From Streptococcus sp. S1 (GTDB lineage: Bacteria; Bacillota; Bacilli; Lactobacillales; Streptococcaceae): a stretch of DNA of 64,000 bases. The stretch spans positions 1,143,001 through 1,207,000 of the forward strand of contig NZ_CP139418.1 in the NCBI RefSeq assembly GCF_034137685.1, in the 5' to 3' direction. Shown piece after piece: positions 25,672 to 34,260 of this stretch (its first letter is position 1; every line of letters starts with the position of its first letter). Below the pieces are notes generated by a model that saw only the letters and a list, made by a program, of their open reading frames with translations, made no database searches and was not told where the DNA came from. The translations under genes were made by a program, and so were the position numbers.

Positions 25672-27048
25672 ATGTTGCGCAATGCTTTTGCTTATATCAC
25701 ACGTAAATGGCCCAAGTCTCTCTTGCTCTTTGCCATCATTCTCCTCATGGGGACCTTGAGCTTGATCGGACTCTCTATGAAGGGGGCGACCCAAAAAGCT
25801 TCATCGGAAAGCCTGGGATCCATCACCAATAGCTTCTCCATGCAGATCAATCGCAGGACCAATCCGGGAACCCCTCGGGGAGCTGGGAATCTCAGAGGAG
25901 AAGATATCGAAAAAATCAGCCAGGTAGAGGGGATCACCTCCTCCATCAAGCGGATCAATGCCATCGCAGATATCCTAGACCACGAGATCATTGAGACTGA
26001 AGAAACCCTGCAAAATCAATCTCCAGAGCGGGCCAAGCACTTCAAGAATACCTTGATGGTGACAGGGGTCAATGACTCTTCAAAAGAAGATAAATTTGTC
26101 TCTGGAGCCTACAAACTAGTCCAAGGGGAGCATCTGACAGACAAAGATAAAAACCAAATCCTCATGCACGAAGATTTGGCGAAAAAGAATGGTCTCAAGG
26201 TAGGCGATAAGGTGCGTCTCAAGTCCAATCTCTACGACGCTGACAATGAAAAAGGGGCCAATGAAACTGTCGAAGTGACCATTAAGGGTCTGTTCTCAGG
26301 GAAGAACCAAGCTCCTCTAACTTACGCCCAAGAGTTGTATGAAGATACCCTCATTTCTGACCTAGATACAGCTGCCAAGCTCTATGGCAATACTGTCCAA
26401 ACAGCTACCTATGAGGATGCGACCTTCTTTGCCAAGGGGGATCAGGACCTCGATCAATTGATCGAAAAAATCAAAGCCTTAGATATCCCATGGAATTACT
26501 TTGACTTGGTTAAGAGTTCTTCCAACTACCCAGCCTTGCAAAAATCCATCAGTAGCATGTTCCAAGTGGCGGACTACTTGTTTATCGGTAGCCTCATCTT
26601 TGCTAGCTTGCTTCTCACCCTTCTCCTCGTCTTGTGGCTCAATGCCCGTCGCAGAGAAGTGGGAATCTTGCTGGCTCTGGGGCTCTCCAAGGTGCAGATT
26701 GCGGGGCAATTCGTGGCAGAATTGATCATGATCTCCATCCCAGCCTTCCTCCTTTCCTATGGAGTCGCAGGTCTTCTTGCTAAAGGAGTGGGAGATACGG
26801 TGCTTAAGAACGTCACCAGTGGCATTGCCAAACAAATGGCTCAAGAATCTTCTGCAGCCAACCTTGGTGGAGGAGCTGAGGCCGAAAGCTTCAGTAAGAC
26901 CTTGACAGACCTCCATATGGACATCCAACCGAGCCAACTGCTGGTGATTGTGTTGGTCGGTGGCCTTCTCTTGATTCTGGTATCTATCCTTTCTTCACAA
27001 TGGCTCTTGCATAAGAAACCAAAGGAACTCTTGGTGGATGTCGAATAA
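25672..27048 (+). CDS. vex3: ABC transporter permease Vex3 (FtsX/MacB type)
   Basis: 458 residues. One N-terminal helix (about 13-33), an extracellular domain of about 260 residues with LVQGEHLTDKDKNQILMHED (paralogous to Vex1), and three C-terminal helices. A Gly/Ala/Glu-rich insert lies before the last helix. Length and position match pneumococcal Vex3. A good AAGGAGG site stands 7 bases from the ATG. It ends the vex part of the locus; vncR has its own promoter 70 bases on. Confidence 0.88.
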   Translation: MLRNAFAYITRKWPKSLLLFAIILLMGTLSLIGLSMKGATQKASSESLGSITNSFSMQINRRTNPGTPRGAGNLRGEDIEKISQVEGITSSIKRINAIADILDHEIIETEETLQNQSPERAKHFKNTLMVTGVNDSSKEDKFVSGAYKLVQGEHLTDKDKNQILMHEDLAKKNGLKVGDKVRLKSNLYDADNEKGANETVEVTIKGLFSGKNQAPLTYAQELYEDTLISDLDTAAKLYGNTVQTATYEDATFFAKGDQDLDQLIEKIKALDIPWNYFDLVKSSSNYPALQKSISSMFQVADYLFIGSLIFASLLLTLLLVLWLNARRREVGILLALGLSKVQIAGQFVAELIMISIPAFLLSYGVAGLLAKGVGDTVLKNVTSGIAKQMAQESSAANLGGGAEAESFSKTLTDLHMDIQPSQLLVIVLVGGLLLILVSILSSQWLLHKKPKELLVDVE

Positions 27049-27052
27049 GAGA

Positions 27053-27082
27053 TTGTTTCCTAAAATAGAAATAGGGTATAAT
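27053..27082 (+). promoter_or_regulatory. Promoter of vncRS
   Basis: TTGTTT (27053-27058), an 18-base spacer and TATAAT (27077-27082) lie 39 bases before the vncR ATG. The regulator pair can thus be transcribed apart from vex123. Confidence 0.5.
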
Positions 27083-27120
27083 AGGAGGTAGAAGAAGTTT
27101 CTTAGATAAAAGGAAAGTGT

Positions 27121-27774
27121 ATGAAGATACTAATCGTAGAAGATGAAGTCCTGATTCGCGAAGGGATGAGCGACTATCTCATGGAATGTGGCTATGAAGT
27201 CTTTGAAGCAGGTGATGGGCAGGAGGCCCTGGACCTCTTTCACAAAGAAGCGCCAGATCTGGTCTTGCTGGATATCCAGCTCCCTATCCTCAATGGCTTG
27301 GAAGTGCTCAAGACCATCCGGAAGACCAGCTCGGTCCCTGTCCTTATGCTGACGGCCTTCCATGACGAGGACTATAAGTTGACGGCCTTTGGAGAGTTGG
27401 CGGACGGCTACCTGGAAAAACCCTTCTCCTTGTCCCTCTTGAAGGTCCGTATCGAAGCTATTTTTAAAAAGCTCCAGCCTTCCCGGGTCTTCACCTATGG
27501 AGAGGCACGGGTGGATTTTGAGAGCTACACTGCCAGCCTAGCTGGGCAAGCCATCTCCATGAATGCCAAGGAGTTGGAAATCTTGGAATACTTGCTCCAG
27601 CATGAGGGTAAGGCCCGGACCCGCTCTCAGATCCTCGATGCCGTCTGGAAGGAGACGGAGGAGATTCCTTTTGACCGGGTAATCGATGTCTATATCAAGG
27701 AACTACGAAAAAAACTAGAGCTGGACTGTATCGTTACGGTACGCAATGTCGGCTATAAATTGGAGAGACCATGA
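27121..27774 (+). CDS. vncR: Response regulator VncR (OmpR/PhoB type)
   Basis: 217 residues. The receiver domain (1-115) has the acidic pair ED, the phosphoryl-accepting Asp in LVLLDIQLP (Asp53 region), the conserved Thr in LMLTAF and the Lys in EKPFS. The C-terminal winged-helix DNA-binding domain (about 125-217) ends in VRNVGYKLERP. It agrees closely with pneumococcal VncR over its length, which regulates the vex genes with VncS. It overlaps vncS by four bases (ATGA). Confidence 0.92.
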   Translation: MKILIVEDEVLIREGMSDYLMECGYEVFEAGDGQEALDLFHKEAPDLVLLDIQLPILNGLEVLKTIRKTSSVPVLMLTAFHDEDYKLTAFGELADGYLEKPFSLSLLKVRIEAIFKKLQPSRVFTYGEARVDFESYTASLAGQAISMNAKELEILEYLLQHEGKARTRSQILDAVWKETEEIPFDRVIDVYIKELRKKLELDCIVTVRNVGYKLERP

Positions 27775-29090
27775 CCAAACGAAGTATCTTTGCAAAGATC
27801 TTTCTGATCACCTTTGCCCTTTTTAGTGGCTTAGTCATCCTTCTACATGCTTCGGTTTACTTTATTTTCCCCTCGACCTATATCGAGTCTCAGCGCCAGA
27901 CGATTTTGAAGAAATCACAGGCCCTGGCCAAGAGTTTCCAGGGTCAGGAAGAAGGAACCATTGAGTCGGTCATCGACCTTTATTCCAAGACCAATGATAT
28001 CAAGGTCTCAATTAAGGGCAAGGAAAAACAAAATGCCCTAGAGGTCAAGGATGACTTGCTCCTGAACCCTAACAGCCAGAACAATTCCTTGGTCATTGAA
28101 GAGCGAAAGATTGAGACCAAAGAGGGGAAGGACTTGACCTTGCAATTCTTAGCAACTGTCGATTCCCAAAAGGAAGCGCGGGACATCAGTTTGGGCTTCC
28201 TTCCCTATAGTCTTCTGGCTTCCTTTGTCCTGTCACTGCTTGCCTCTTATCTCTATGCCCGCCTGATTTCTGCTCCGATCCTTGAGATCAAGCAGATGAC
28301 CAAGCGGATGAAGCGCTTGGATCGGACAGCTAGTCTTCCCATTCATTCGCAGGATGAGATCGGTGTTCTTAAGCAACAGATCAACGACCTCTATCACCAT
28401 CTTCTAGAAGTGATCGACAATCTAGAGCAGCAAAAACAAGAAAATCTGAAGTTGGAGCAGATGAAGGTCGAATTCCTACGTGGAGCCTCACATGAGCTCA
28501 AGACGCCTCTAGCCAGCTTGAAGATTATCCTTGAAAATATGCGGGATAAGATCGGCCGCTACAAGGATCGGGACCGCTACCTGTCGGTCTCCCTCGATAT
28601 CGTCGATGAGATGAACCAGATCGTCCTAGAAATCCTGTCCCTGTCCTCTGTCCAAGAATTGGCTGGAGACAAGGAGTGGATCCAGCTGGATCAGGTCTTA
28701 GAGCAGATCCTCGACCAGTACAAGGTCTTGGCGCAATCTCGCTCGCTCACGATTGACAATCAGATCCCAGCCAAACCAGTCTATATGGACCCAGCGATTC
28801 TGAAATTGGTCCTCTCAAATGTCATCAGCAATGCCGTTAAGCATTCGGATGCCGGTGGAGAGATCCAGCTCCGCCTCGAAGAGGAAGGGACGCACTTGGC
28901 GGTTGAAAATACCAGCCAGGAAATGGTAGAGACCGCTGAAATGCCAATGACCGCTAGCCGTCAGAAGAAGGAAGGCGGCTTGGGACTCTTCGTGGTCCAA
29001 CACTTGCTAGACCATGAAGAACTGGCCTACCAATTTGACAAAACGGCTATGGGCTTACGCTTCCGTATGGAACTGCCCAAAGATCCGTAA
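27771..29090 (+). CDS. vncS: Sensor histidine kinase VncS
   Basis: 439 residues. Two membrane helices (about 8-30 and 144-165) bracket an extracellular sensor of about 115 residues. HAMP (about 165-220) follows, then the dimerisation box with the phospho-accepting His in SHELKTPLASLK, the N-box NVISNAVKHS and the G2 box GGLGLFVV. The order is that of a complete class I kinase. It partners VncR. It is followed by a bidirectional terminator shared with the convergent HrtA-like gene. Confidence 0.92.
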   Translation: MTKRSIFAKIFLITFALFSGLVILLHASVYFIFPSTYIESQRQTILKKSQALAKSFQGQEEGTIESVIDLYSKTNDIKVSIKGKEKQNALEVKDDLLLNPNSQNNSLVIEERKIETKEGKDLTLQFLATVDSQKEARDISLGFLPYSLLASFVLSLLASYLYARLISAPILEIKQMTKRMKRLDRTASLPIHSQDEIGVLKQQINDLYHHLLEVIDNLEQQKQENLKLEQMKVEFLRGASHELKTPLASLKIILENMRDKIGRYKDRDRYLSVSLDIVDEMNQIVLEILSLSSVQELAGDKEWIQLDQVLEQILDQYKVLAQSRSLTIDNQIPAKPVYMDPAILKLVLSNVISNAVKHSDAGGEIQLRLEEEGTHLAVENTSQEMVETAEMPMTASRQKKEGGLGLFVVQHLLDHEELAYQFDKTAMGLRFRMELPKDP

Positions 29091-29098
29091 GAATAAAA

Positions 29099-29134
29099 AA
29101 CTAGCGAACAAGAGAGACTCTTGTTCGCTAGTTT
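29099..29134. terminator. Bidirectional terminator between vncS and the ABC pair
   Basis: A 16-bp perfect stem, AACTAGCGAACAAGAG with CTCTTGTTCGCTAGTT (loop AGA). It is A-rich on the left and ends in TTTGC on the right, so it can serve both convergent transcripts. Confidence 0.85.
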
Positions 29135-29138
29135 GCAT

Positions 29139-29828
29139 TTAATCAACTTTTTCGACCTTTAGCAATTGGCCATGTTTTAATTCATAAATGGTATCCACAT
29201 AGGTCAGGATGGAGCGGTCATGGGTGACCATGATGGCGCTCTTGTTTTTGGATTTGACTTCTTTCCGGATCAACTGGGCGATTTCTTGCCCTCGATCCGG
29301 GTCTAGGCTAGCCGTTGGTTCATCGGCTAAGATGACCTGCGGATTTCCGATAAAGGCCCGAGCAATGGCTGCACGTTGTTTTTGCCCACCGGACATCTGA
29401 TTCGGGTATTGGTGGTAACAAGCTTCGATGCCCAGATCTGCCAACAAGGCTTTGACTTCCTCTTGGCGTTTTTTCTTGTCCTTTTCCCCCTTCAATTTGG
29501 CCACCAGCTCTAACTGATCGCCGATTTTCATATAGGAGAGGAGCTGGTGATCTTGAAAGATGAAGCCAAGCAATTCCAGGCGTTTTTGCGTCCACTGGCC
29601 TTGGTTGAGGCCGGTCAAGTCTTGGCCAGCGATAGAAATCCGCCCCTCGTCTGCTGACAAGAGTAAACCAGCGATAGCTAAGAGAGTGGATTTACCTGAT
29701 CCTGAAGGGCCCAAGATCGCGACAAATTCGTTGGGGTCGACGCTTAAATTAAGTTGGTTGAGGACATGGTGCATCTGGCTGCCATCGGCGTAGGATTTTC
29801 TGATATTTTCTAATGCAATAATGGCCAT
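29139..29828 (-). CDS. ABC transporter ATP-binding protein, HrtA/MacB-like
   Basis: About 229 residues: Walker A GPSGSGKSTLLAI, Q-loop FQDHQ, signature MSGGQKQRAAIARAF, Walker B VILADEPTASLD and H-loop VTHDR are all intact. I take ATG 29828 as start, because GGAG stands 6 bases upstream; longer in-frame starts lie inside the permease gene. It follows the permease with a one-base gap, so the two are one transport unit. In pairs with this type of permease the family exports haem (HrtBA) or antimicrobial molecules; the substrate is inferred only. Confidence 0.85.
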   Translation of the reverse strand: MAIIALENIRKSYADGSQMHHVLNQLNLSVDPNEFVAILGPSGSGKSTLLAIAGLLLSADEGRISIAGQDLTGLNQGQWTQKRLELLGFIFQDHQLLSYMKIGDQLELVAKLKGEKDKKKRQEEVKALLADLGIEACYHQYPNQMSGGQKQRAAIARAFIGNPQVILADEPTASLDPDRGQEIAQLIRKEVKSKNKSAIMVTHDRSILTYVDTIYELKHGQLLKVEKVD

Positions 29829-29829
29829 C

Positions 29830-30933
29830 TTATTCTCCATTTCCACCAATGACTTCGATTGGATCTACTTTTTTGATTTTGACAAGGGACAAGGCACCAC
29901 ACAAAATAGAGGTCAGGATAAAGCTAAGCGAGATGGTGAGATTGTCTTTCAGGGTCATAAAGGAAGGGACGCTATTGGGTAAAAATGGCGCCATTATAGT
30001 TGCCAGGCCAAGACCCAGCAGTACTCCGATAAGGGAGATGATGGTGAGTTGGGATAGTTGGACATAGGTAATCTGGCTCATGGACATGCCAATGGCCTTT
30101 AGGACACCAAACTGTTTCAACTTCTGCAGGGTCAGGATATAGAAGAAGACCCCAAGGATAGCAGAGGAAGCAAGTAGCAGCACCCAAGTGATCATCCGTA
30201 GCGTCAGATTTTGAGCCTTGTAGCCAGGGATTTTATCGATCACTTGCTTCTTATCCGCCACCATTAAGTTGCTGGATAGATCACTAGAAGTGATGCTCTT
30301 CTTGGTCACAAGGGTTTGGGCTTGCCATTGGTAGCTTGGATCTGTTTTTTGCCGCATGCCTGTGTAGGTCTCCGAGCTGATAAAGCCAATCTCGCTATAG
30401 CCGTATTTGGCATTTTTCGCAAAGGCTACGACCTTGAGTTTTTGCTTAGAGGTTTTGTCGATCACGTGATCACCGACTTGGATCCCCTCATCCTCTTTGA
30501 AAGAATGGTCCAGAATGACCTCGTTTTTCTGTAAGTCGGAGATCTTGAGGTCGGTATCCTCCATAATTGGATTGAGGATCTCTTTTTCATTGTGATCGGT
30601 CGCGAAGTAGGTGATATCCAGGGTATTGGAATCCTCTGATTTTGAGACGGTTGCTCGCTGGATCGACAAGCCAGAATAGTCCATTCCCTCTATCTTTTGA
30701 ATCTCTTCTAAATCTTTCGCCGTAATGGTTGAAAAGGGGATAATCCCTTCTGAATCCGTCGAAAGGATGTAGTGCAGGGCCCCATAGTTATCGATTTGGG
30801 CCGATACCGACCGGCCCAGTCCATTTGTCAGTCCGGACAAAAACACCACCATAAACATGAGAATGGTAATAAGAAGTTCAATCAGGATAAACTTCTTGGG
30901 TTGGTATTTGATTTCATTCCATGCAATTTTCAT
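29830..30933 (-). CDS. FtsX-like ABC permease, HrtB-like
   Basis: 367 residues. It has the HrtB/DevC-type start MKIAWNEIKYQPKKFILIELL, a first helix at about 16-38, a periplasm-like extracellular domain of about 210 residues and three helices near the C-terminus (about 248-350). Length and N-terminus recall the haem exporter permease HrtB, but no haem-binding residues can be named from sequence. GGAGAACC lies just upstream of ATG 30933, and an inverted repeat sits in the leader. It is the first gene of a two-gene operon reading on the minus strand. Confidence 0.8.
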   Translation of the reverse strand: MKIAWNEIKYQPKKFILIELLITILMFMVVFLSGLTNGLGRSVSAQIDNYGALHYILSTDSEGIIPFSTITAKDLEEIQKIEGMDYSGLSIQRATVSKSEDSNTLDITYFATDHNEKEILNPIMEDTDLKISDLQKNEVILDHSFKEDEGIQVGDHVIDKTSKQKLKVVAFAKNAKYGYSEIGFISSETYTGMRQKTDPSYQWQAQTLVTKKSITSSDLSSNLMVADKKQVIDKIPGYKAQNLTLRMITWVLLLASSAILGVFFYILTLQKLKQFGVLKAIGMSMSQITYVQLSQLTIISLIGVLLGLGLATIMAPFLPNSVPSFMTLKDNLTISLSFILTSILCGALSLVKIKKVDPIEVIGGNGE

Positions 30934-30952
30934 ATTGGTTCTCCTTTTAGCA

Positions 30953-31008
30953 CGGAGGTGCTCGAGTAGCTCGGCACCTAAACATACTCTATCATCATAC
31001 CATAAGTG
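30953..31008 (-). promoter_or_regulatory. Promoter and dyad leader of the HrtBA-like operon
   Basis: On the minus strand a TATGAT -10-like box (about 31002-30997) precedes an imperfect palindrome: AGGTGCCGAG then CTCGAGCACCT (30979-30955), arms matching except for one extra base. It lies in the leader 20-40 bases before the start codon. It may be an operator or a leader hairpin. Confidence 0.45.
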
Positions 31009-31061
31009 GGGGGAGAATAGGGAGATGGTGTTTGAAAGTACCTAACTATTTAGCGTTTCAG

Positions 31062-31102
31062 CCACTTTTCTCACAGCGGAAAGGATCAGTAGATGTTTGA
31101 TT
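31062..31102. repeat. 3'-half relic of the multibranched element
   Basis: Forty bases from CACTTTTCTCAC through GCGGAAAG to TTGATT match 18988-19027 at 33 of 40 positions, covering the 3' arms of the two outer stems and the flank. The 5' arms are not recognisable. The rest of 31009-31362 holds no gene; it is AT-rich and probably carries the promoter of the lipoprotein (TGGTATACT near 31233). Confidence 0.5.
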
Positions 31103-31362
31103 ATAATTAACAAATAACTATTATTTATTTTTCTGAGTTTTACATCCGCTTGATAAAAAAAAGATCTATGTTTTATAGCCACCTTTTTAAGTGGTTTTCT
31201 TGTGCTCAAATCAATGTTGTCACCTAGCTTTTATGGTATACTAGTTCTATGCAATTTTTCACAATCCTATGAGTCTAGGGCTGTTTTTACAAGTGAGTGA
31301 AAGGGGTCCGAGTTCTTTTGTAGGAGAGGGAAATAATAAAATTTTAGGAGTGTAAAATCATA

Positions 31363-31767
31363 ATGGGTAAAATGAAAAAAATAATGGCTGCGGTTCTTCT
31401 GTCTCTTTCTTTGGTTCTGATAGCGGCTTGTGGTACGTCTTCGGCTAAGCTTGAAGGGGAATGGAAAGTCCAAACAGGCGATAAGAAAAATGGTGTGCTG
31501 GTCTTTACTAAAGACACTGTGACAGTAGACGGAGAAGAATATCCCTATAAACAAAAGTCTATTGAGAAAAAAGGGAATCTTGTATACTACAAAATCGAGC
31601 AACATGGTGAGTCTTATTCTGTGATTTTCCCAGATCCGGATAGAAATATTGCCATCATGATCCAACCGAGTTCAGAAAAGGATGATTTGAGCGGACTCTT
31701 GCTGTATGCGATGAATAAAAAAGAGCAACCAAGCTACGAAGACTATGCCAAGAAATACTTGAAATAG
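31363..31767 (+). CDS. Small lipoprotein, unknown function
   Basis: 134 residues with a signal peptide and lipobox IAAC (cysteine about residue 23), so it is probably attached to the outer face of the membrane. The mature part of about 110 residues reads as a single beta-rich domain (LEGEWKVQTGDKKNGVLVFT...), reminiscent of small lipocalin-like streptococcal lipoproteins but not assignable. The start could also be the second ATG (31372). TTTAGGAG stands about 13 bases before the first ATG. It opens the array of membrane proteins and lies 23 bases before family A member 1. Confidence 0.75.
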   Translation: MGKMKKIMAAVLLSLSLVLIAACGTSSAKLEGEWKVQTGDKKNGVLVFTKDTVTVDGEEYPYKQKSIEKKGNLVYYKIEQHGESYSVIFPDPDRNIAIMIQPSSEKDDLSGLLLYAMNKKEQPSYEDYAKKYLK

Positions 31768-31790
31768 ACTTGGGTGAGAAAGGGACAGAT

Positions 31791-32528
31791 ATGTTTTTTA
31801 GAAGACGTCGTATGTATTTGAATCAATATTACGACAAAGCTATTTATTATGATCGTAAGACCCATGAAGTTTTAGAGGCACCAAAGAGTAAACTATTAGA
31901 TACAGAGAAATCAAGTAAAATGAACAGGCATATTCCTTTATTAGTTGTTTTCTTTATGTTTAGCGGAGGTGGCCTTACATCCTTCTTTAGTATATTTGTG
32001 CAAGGAACATATAGCATGACAACTTTTTGGAGTGTTATTCTTATCTGGATAGCAGAGTTTGCTTTTATCACGATCCTTGTAGAACGGGCTTTATACAGAA
32101 ATGTCAATATTGCTCAAGTGACTACCCAAACGGTCAGCCTTTTTACTATTTGTGCTTCAGAGGATTTAAAAGAAAAGAACTTGAGCGAAAAAGAGAAGCG
32201 CAATAATACTTTTTTATTTAATGCTTTGTTGTTTACTATTCCTGCAGTGGGTTTCTACTATGTCTATGATTTTATTTCCCACTTTAAAGACTTGTTGGGA
32301 CAACCGATTGGAGGAGAGTTTTTTAAAATTATATTTGCAGGGCTTTTGTTAGGAATTGCTTTTGTTATATATAATCAAAATAATATTTCTGGTATTTTGG
32401 ACATAACAGAAAAATTTGAGTCTGGAAAATTAAGAGTAGTATGTAGAGATGATGAAAACTCTGATGTATATCTAGAAGTGAGCGTTGGACCAGATGGAGC
32501 TATTTTGACAAAAGAATTACATAAGTAA
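31791..32528 (+). CDS. Family A membrane protein, copy A1
   Basis: About 245 residues, not recognised. It starts MFFRRRRMYLNQYYDKAIYY, a basic cytoplasmic head followed by the family motif YYDRKTHEVLEAPKS. Four hydrophobic helices come in two pairs (about 45-95 and 140-200). The loop between the pairs holds LVERALYRNVNIAQVTTQTV, and the second pair holds GQPIGGE and YNQNN. The C-terminal about 40 residues are hydrophilic. GAAAGGGACA precedes ATG 31791. It is nearly identical at DNA level to A2 over the first 300 bases, so one is a recent tandem copy of the other. Confidence 0.75.
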   Translation: MFFRRRRMYLNQYYDKAIYYDRKTHEVLEAPKSKLLDTEKSSKMNRHIPLLVVFFMFSGGGLTSFFSIFVQGTYSMTTFWSVILIWIAEFAFITILVERALYRNVNIAQVTTQTVSLFTICASEDLKEKNLSEKEKRNNTFLFNALLFTIPAVGFYYVYDFISHFKDLLGQPIGGEFFKIIFAGLLLGIAFVIYNQNNISGILDITEKFESGKLRVVCRDDENSDVYLEVSVGPDGAILTKELHK

Positions 32529-32648
32529 AGAAGAAAGTTTTGAGATGCTTTAAGCTATTTTAAAATTGGGATAAGTTTTCACATGGAGAGTGGAAGCTAC
32601 CCAAGCTGTGGTGACGGGAATAGGATAAGTATTAGAAAGAAGAAATAT

Positions 32649-33419
32649 ATGTTTTTTAGAAGACGTCGTTTTTATTTGAATCAATATTACGACAAAGCTA
32701 TTTATTATGATCGTAAGACCCATGAAGTTTTAGAAGCTCCAAAGAGTAAACTATTAGATACAGAGAAATCGAGCAGGATGAATCGGCATATTCCTCTATT
32801 AGTTGTTCTCTTTATAGCTAGCGGAAGTGGCATTTCTTCCTTCTTTAGTCTATTTTTACAAGGAACTTATAGTATGACTGTTTTTTGGAGTGTTATTCTT
32901 ATCTGGATAGCAGAGTTTGCTTTTATCACTATCCTTGTAGAACGAGCCTTGTATAGAAATGTCAATAAAGCTCAAGTGACTACCCAAACGGTTTGTCTTA
33001 CTACTATGATTTATCCCGATGACGAAAATCAAGACGAAGAGGAAAAGACGGAAAAAAAAGGATTTAGCAAAGGTGCTTTTTTATATTTTAATGCACTCTT
33101 ATTTACTGCTCCTGCAGTTGGTTTCTACTATGTCTATGATTTTATTTCCCGCTTTAAAGACTTGTTGGGGCAACCGATTGGAGGAGAGATTTTCAAGATT
33201 ATATTTGCAGGTCTTTTGTTGGGAATTGGTTTTGTTGCGTTCAATCAAAATAATTTCGTTAGAATCTTGAAATTGTCACAACGGTTTGAGGAGGGGGAAA
33301 TTAGTGTGATATGTAGAGCTGATGACGATCCAGATGTCTATCTAGAAGTCAGTATGGGACCAGATCAAAAACTTGTCATCACCCAACTACAGAAAGATGA
33401 AAACCAAGTTTTGAAGTAG
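32649..33419 (+). CDS. Family A membrane protein, copy A2
   Basis: About 256 residues, the close paralogue of A1: same MFFRRRR head, same YYDRKTHEVLEAPKSKLLDTEKSS, same four-helix plan with FKDLLGQPIGGE and FNQNN. It differs mainly in the central loop, which is longer and highly charged (DDENQDEEEKTEKKGFSKG, about 125-143), and in the C-terminal tail. This pattern, constant membrane parts with a changed loop and tail, could mean different partners. I take ATG 32649 as start because it matches A1 and A3; the frame is open 22 codons upstream. Confidence 0.75.
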   Translation: MFFRRRRFYLNQYYDKAIYYDRKTHEVLEAPKSKLLDTEKSSRMNRHIPLLVVLFIASGSGISSFFSLFLQGTYSMTVFWSVILIWIAEFAFITILVERALYRNVNKAQVTTQTVCLTTMIYPDDENQDEEEKTEKKGFSKGAFLYFNALLFTAPAVGFYYVYDFISRFKDLLGQPIGGEIFKIIFAGLLLGIGFVAFNQNNFVRILKLSQRFEEGEISVICRADDDPDVYLEVSMGPDQKLVITQLQKDENQVLK

Positions 33420-33485
33420 AAGGTAGAGAGTGGGAAATAGGTTCCTTGGATAACATCAATCTGACTAGTTAAGGAGAGGGAGTTC

Positions 33486-34184
33486 ATGTCAAAAGCTTCA
33501 AAGAAAAAGAAAGTAGTGATCGAAGAACGCTACCACGGTCCTTTGATTACAAATGGGGTTAGTCTAGGCTATATCAAGCTTCTATCTTGGATTAGCTTAG
33601 CATTCTCTTTTATGGCTTATTTTGGGACGACCTATGTCGATCATATTGGCATTTATAAAATCTTGTTCATTCTTTGCATGTTTATTAGTGGTGTGGCAAT
33701 CCCACTCTCTTTCTTCGATCGTTTTATTGTGAGATTTAAGAGTTTTATCTATCTTTTTGTTTCCATACTTGTTTTGATTTTAAACGTTGACATGACTTTT
33801 ACAGGCTTGGTTATGCTAGTTGGTAATGACGGGATCTATTCAGTCTGGGCACTTATTTACAATCTCGTAGCTCTCTGTATCCTGCTTTTTTCTACTGGTC
33901 TCTACTCCTGGTATTATCTTCCTAAAAATCAGGGGAAAATCTGGGCTTTCAACCGATGGGAGACTTATGGTGGTGAAGACAATGCCAAGAAGCAAGAGCG
34001 ATTGTTTAATGTTGGAGTTGCTTTTGTAGCTGTATTGTTAGCGCCAGCTATTCTCACTGGCTACATTGAGAATATCTTTGGTGTTTTCTTGGGCATCTTG
34101 ATGAATCTTTTTTTACCAGCTCTCATAGTGGACGGAGTTCAGGCAGCGCGCTATGTACGCAAACACCCAGGATATGAGGAGTAG
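33486..34184 (+). CDS. Family B membrane protein, copy B1
   Basis: 232 residues, not recognised. After a short lysine-rich head comes the motif ERYHGPLITNGVSLGYIK (about 12-29), then about six membrane helices. WYYLPKNQGKIWAFNRWETY (about 139-158) lies between helices four and five, and the C-terminus ends in YVRKHPGYEE. The same three motifs recur in copy B2. AAGGAGAGGGAG gives a strong ribosome site. It sits between A2 and A3, so A and B members alternate in one direction with short gaps. Confidence 0.72.
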   Translation: MSKASKKKKVVIEERYHGPLITNGVSLGYIKLLSWISLAFSFMAYFGTTYVDHIGIYKILFILCMFISGVAIPLSFFDRFIVRFKSFIYLFVSILVLILNVDMTFTGLVMLVGNDGIYSVWALIYNLVALCILLFSTGLYSWYYLPKNQGKIWAFNRWETYGGEDNAKKQERLFNVGVAFVAVLLAPAILTGYIENIFGVFLGILMNLFLPALIVDGVQAARYVRKHPGYEE

Positions 34185-34260
34185 ATTTTTCATTTTGAAG
34201 CTTGTTCCTAATGGTTAGGAGATTTTAAGAACTTATTTTCATGATTAGAAAGAGGTCAAT

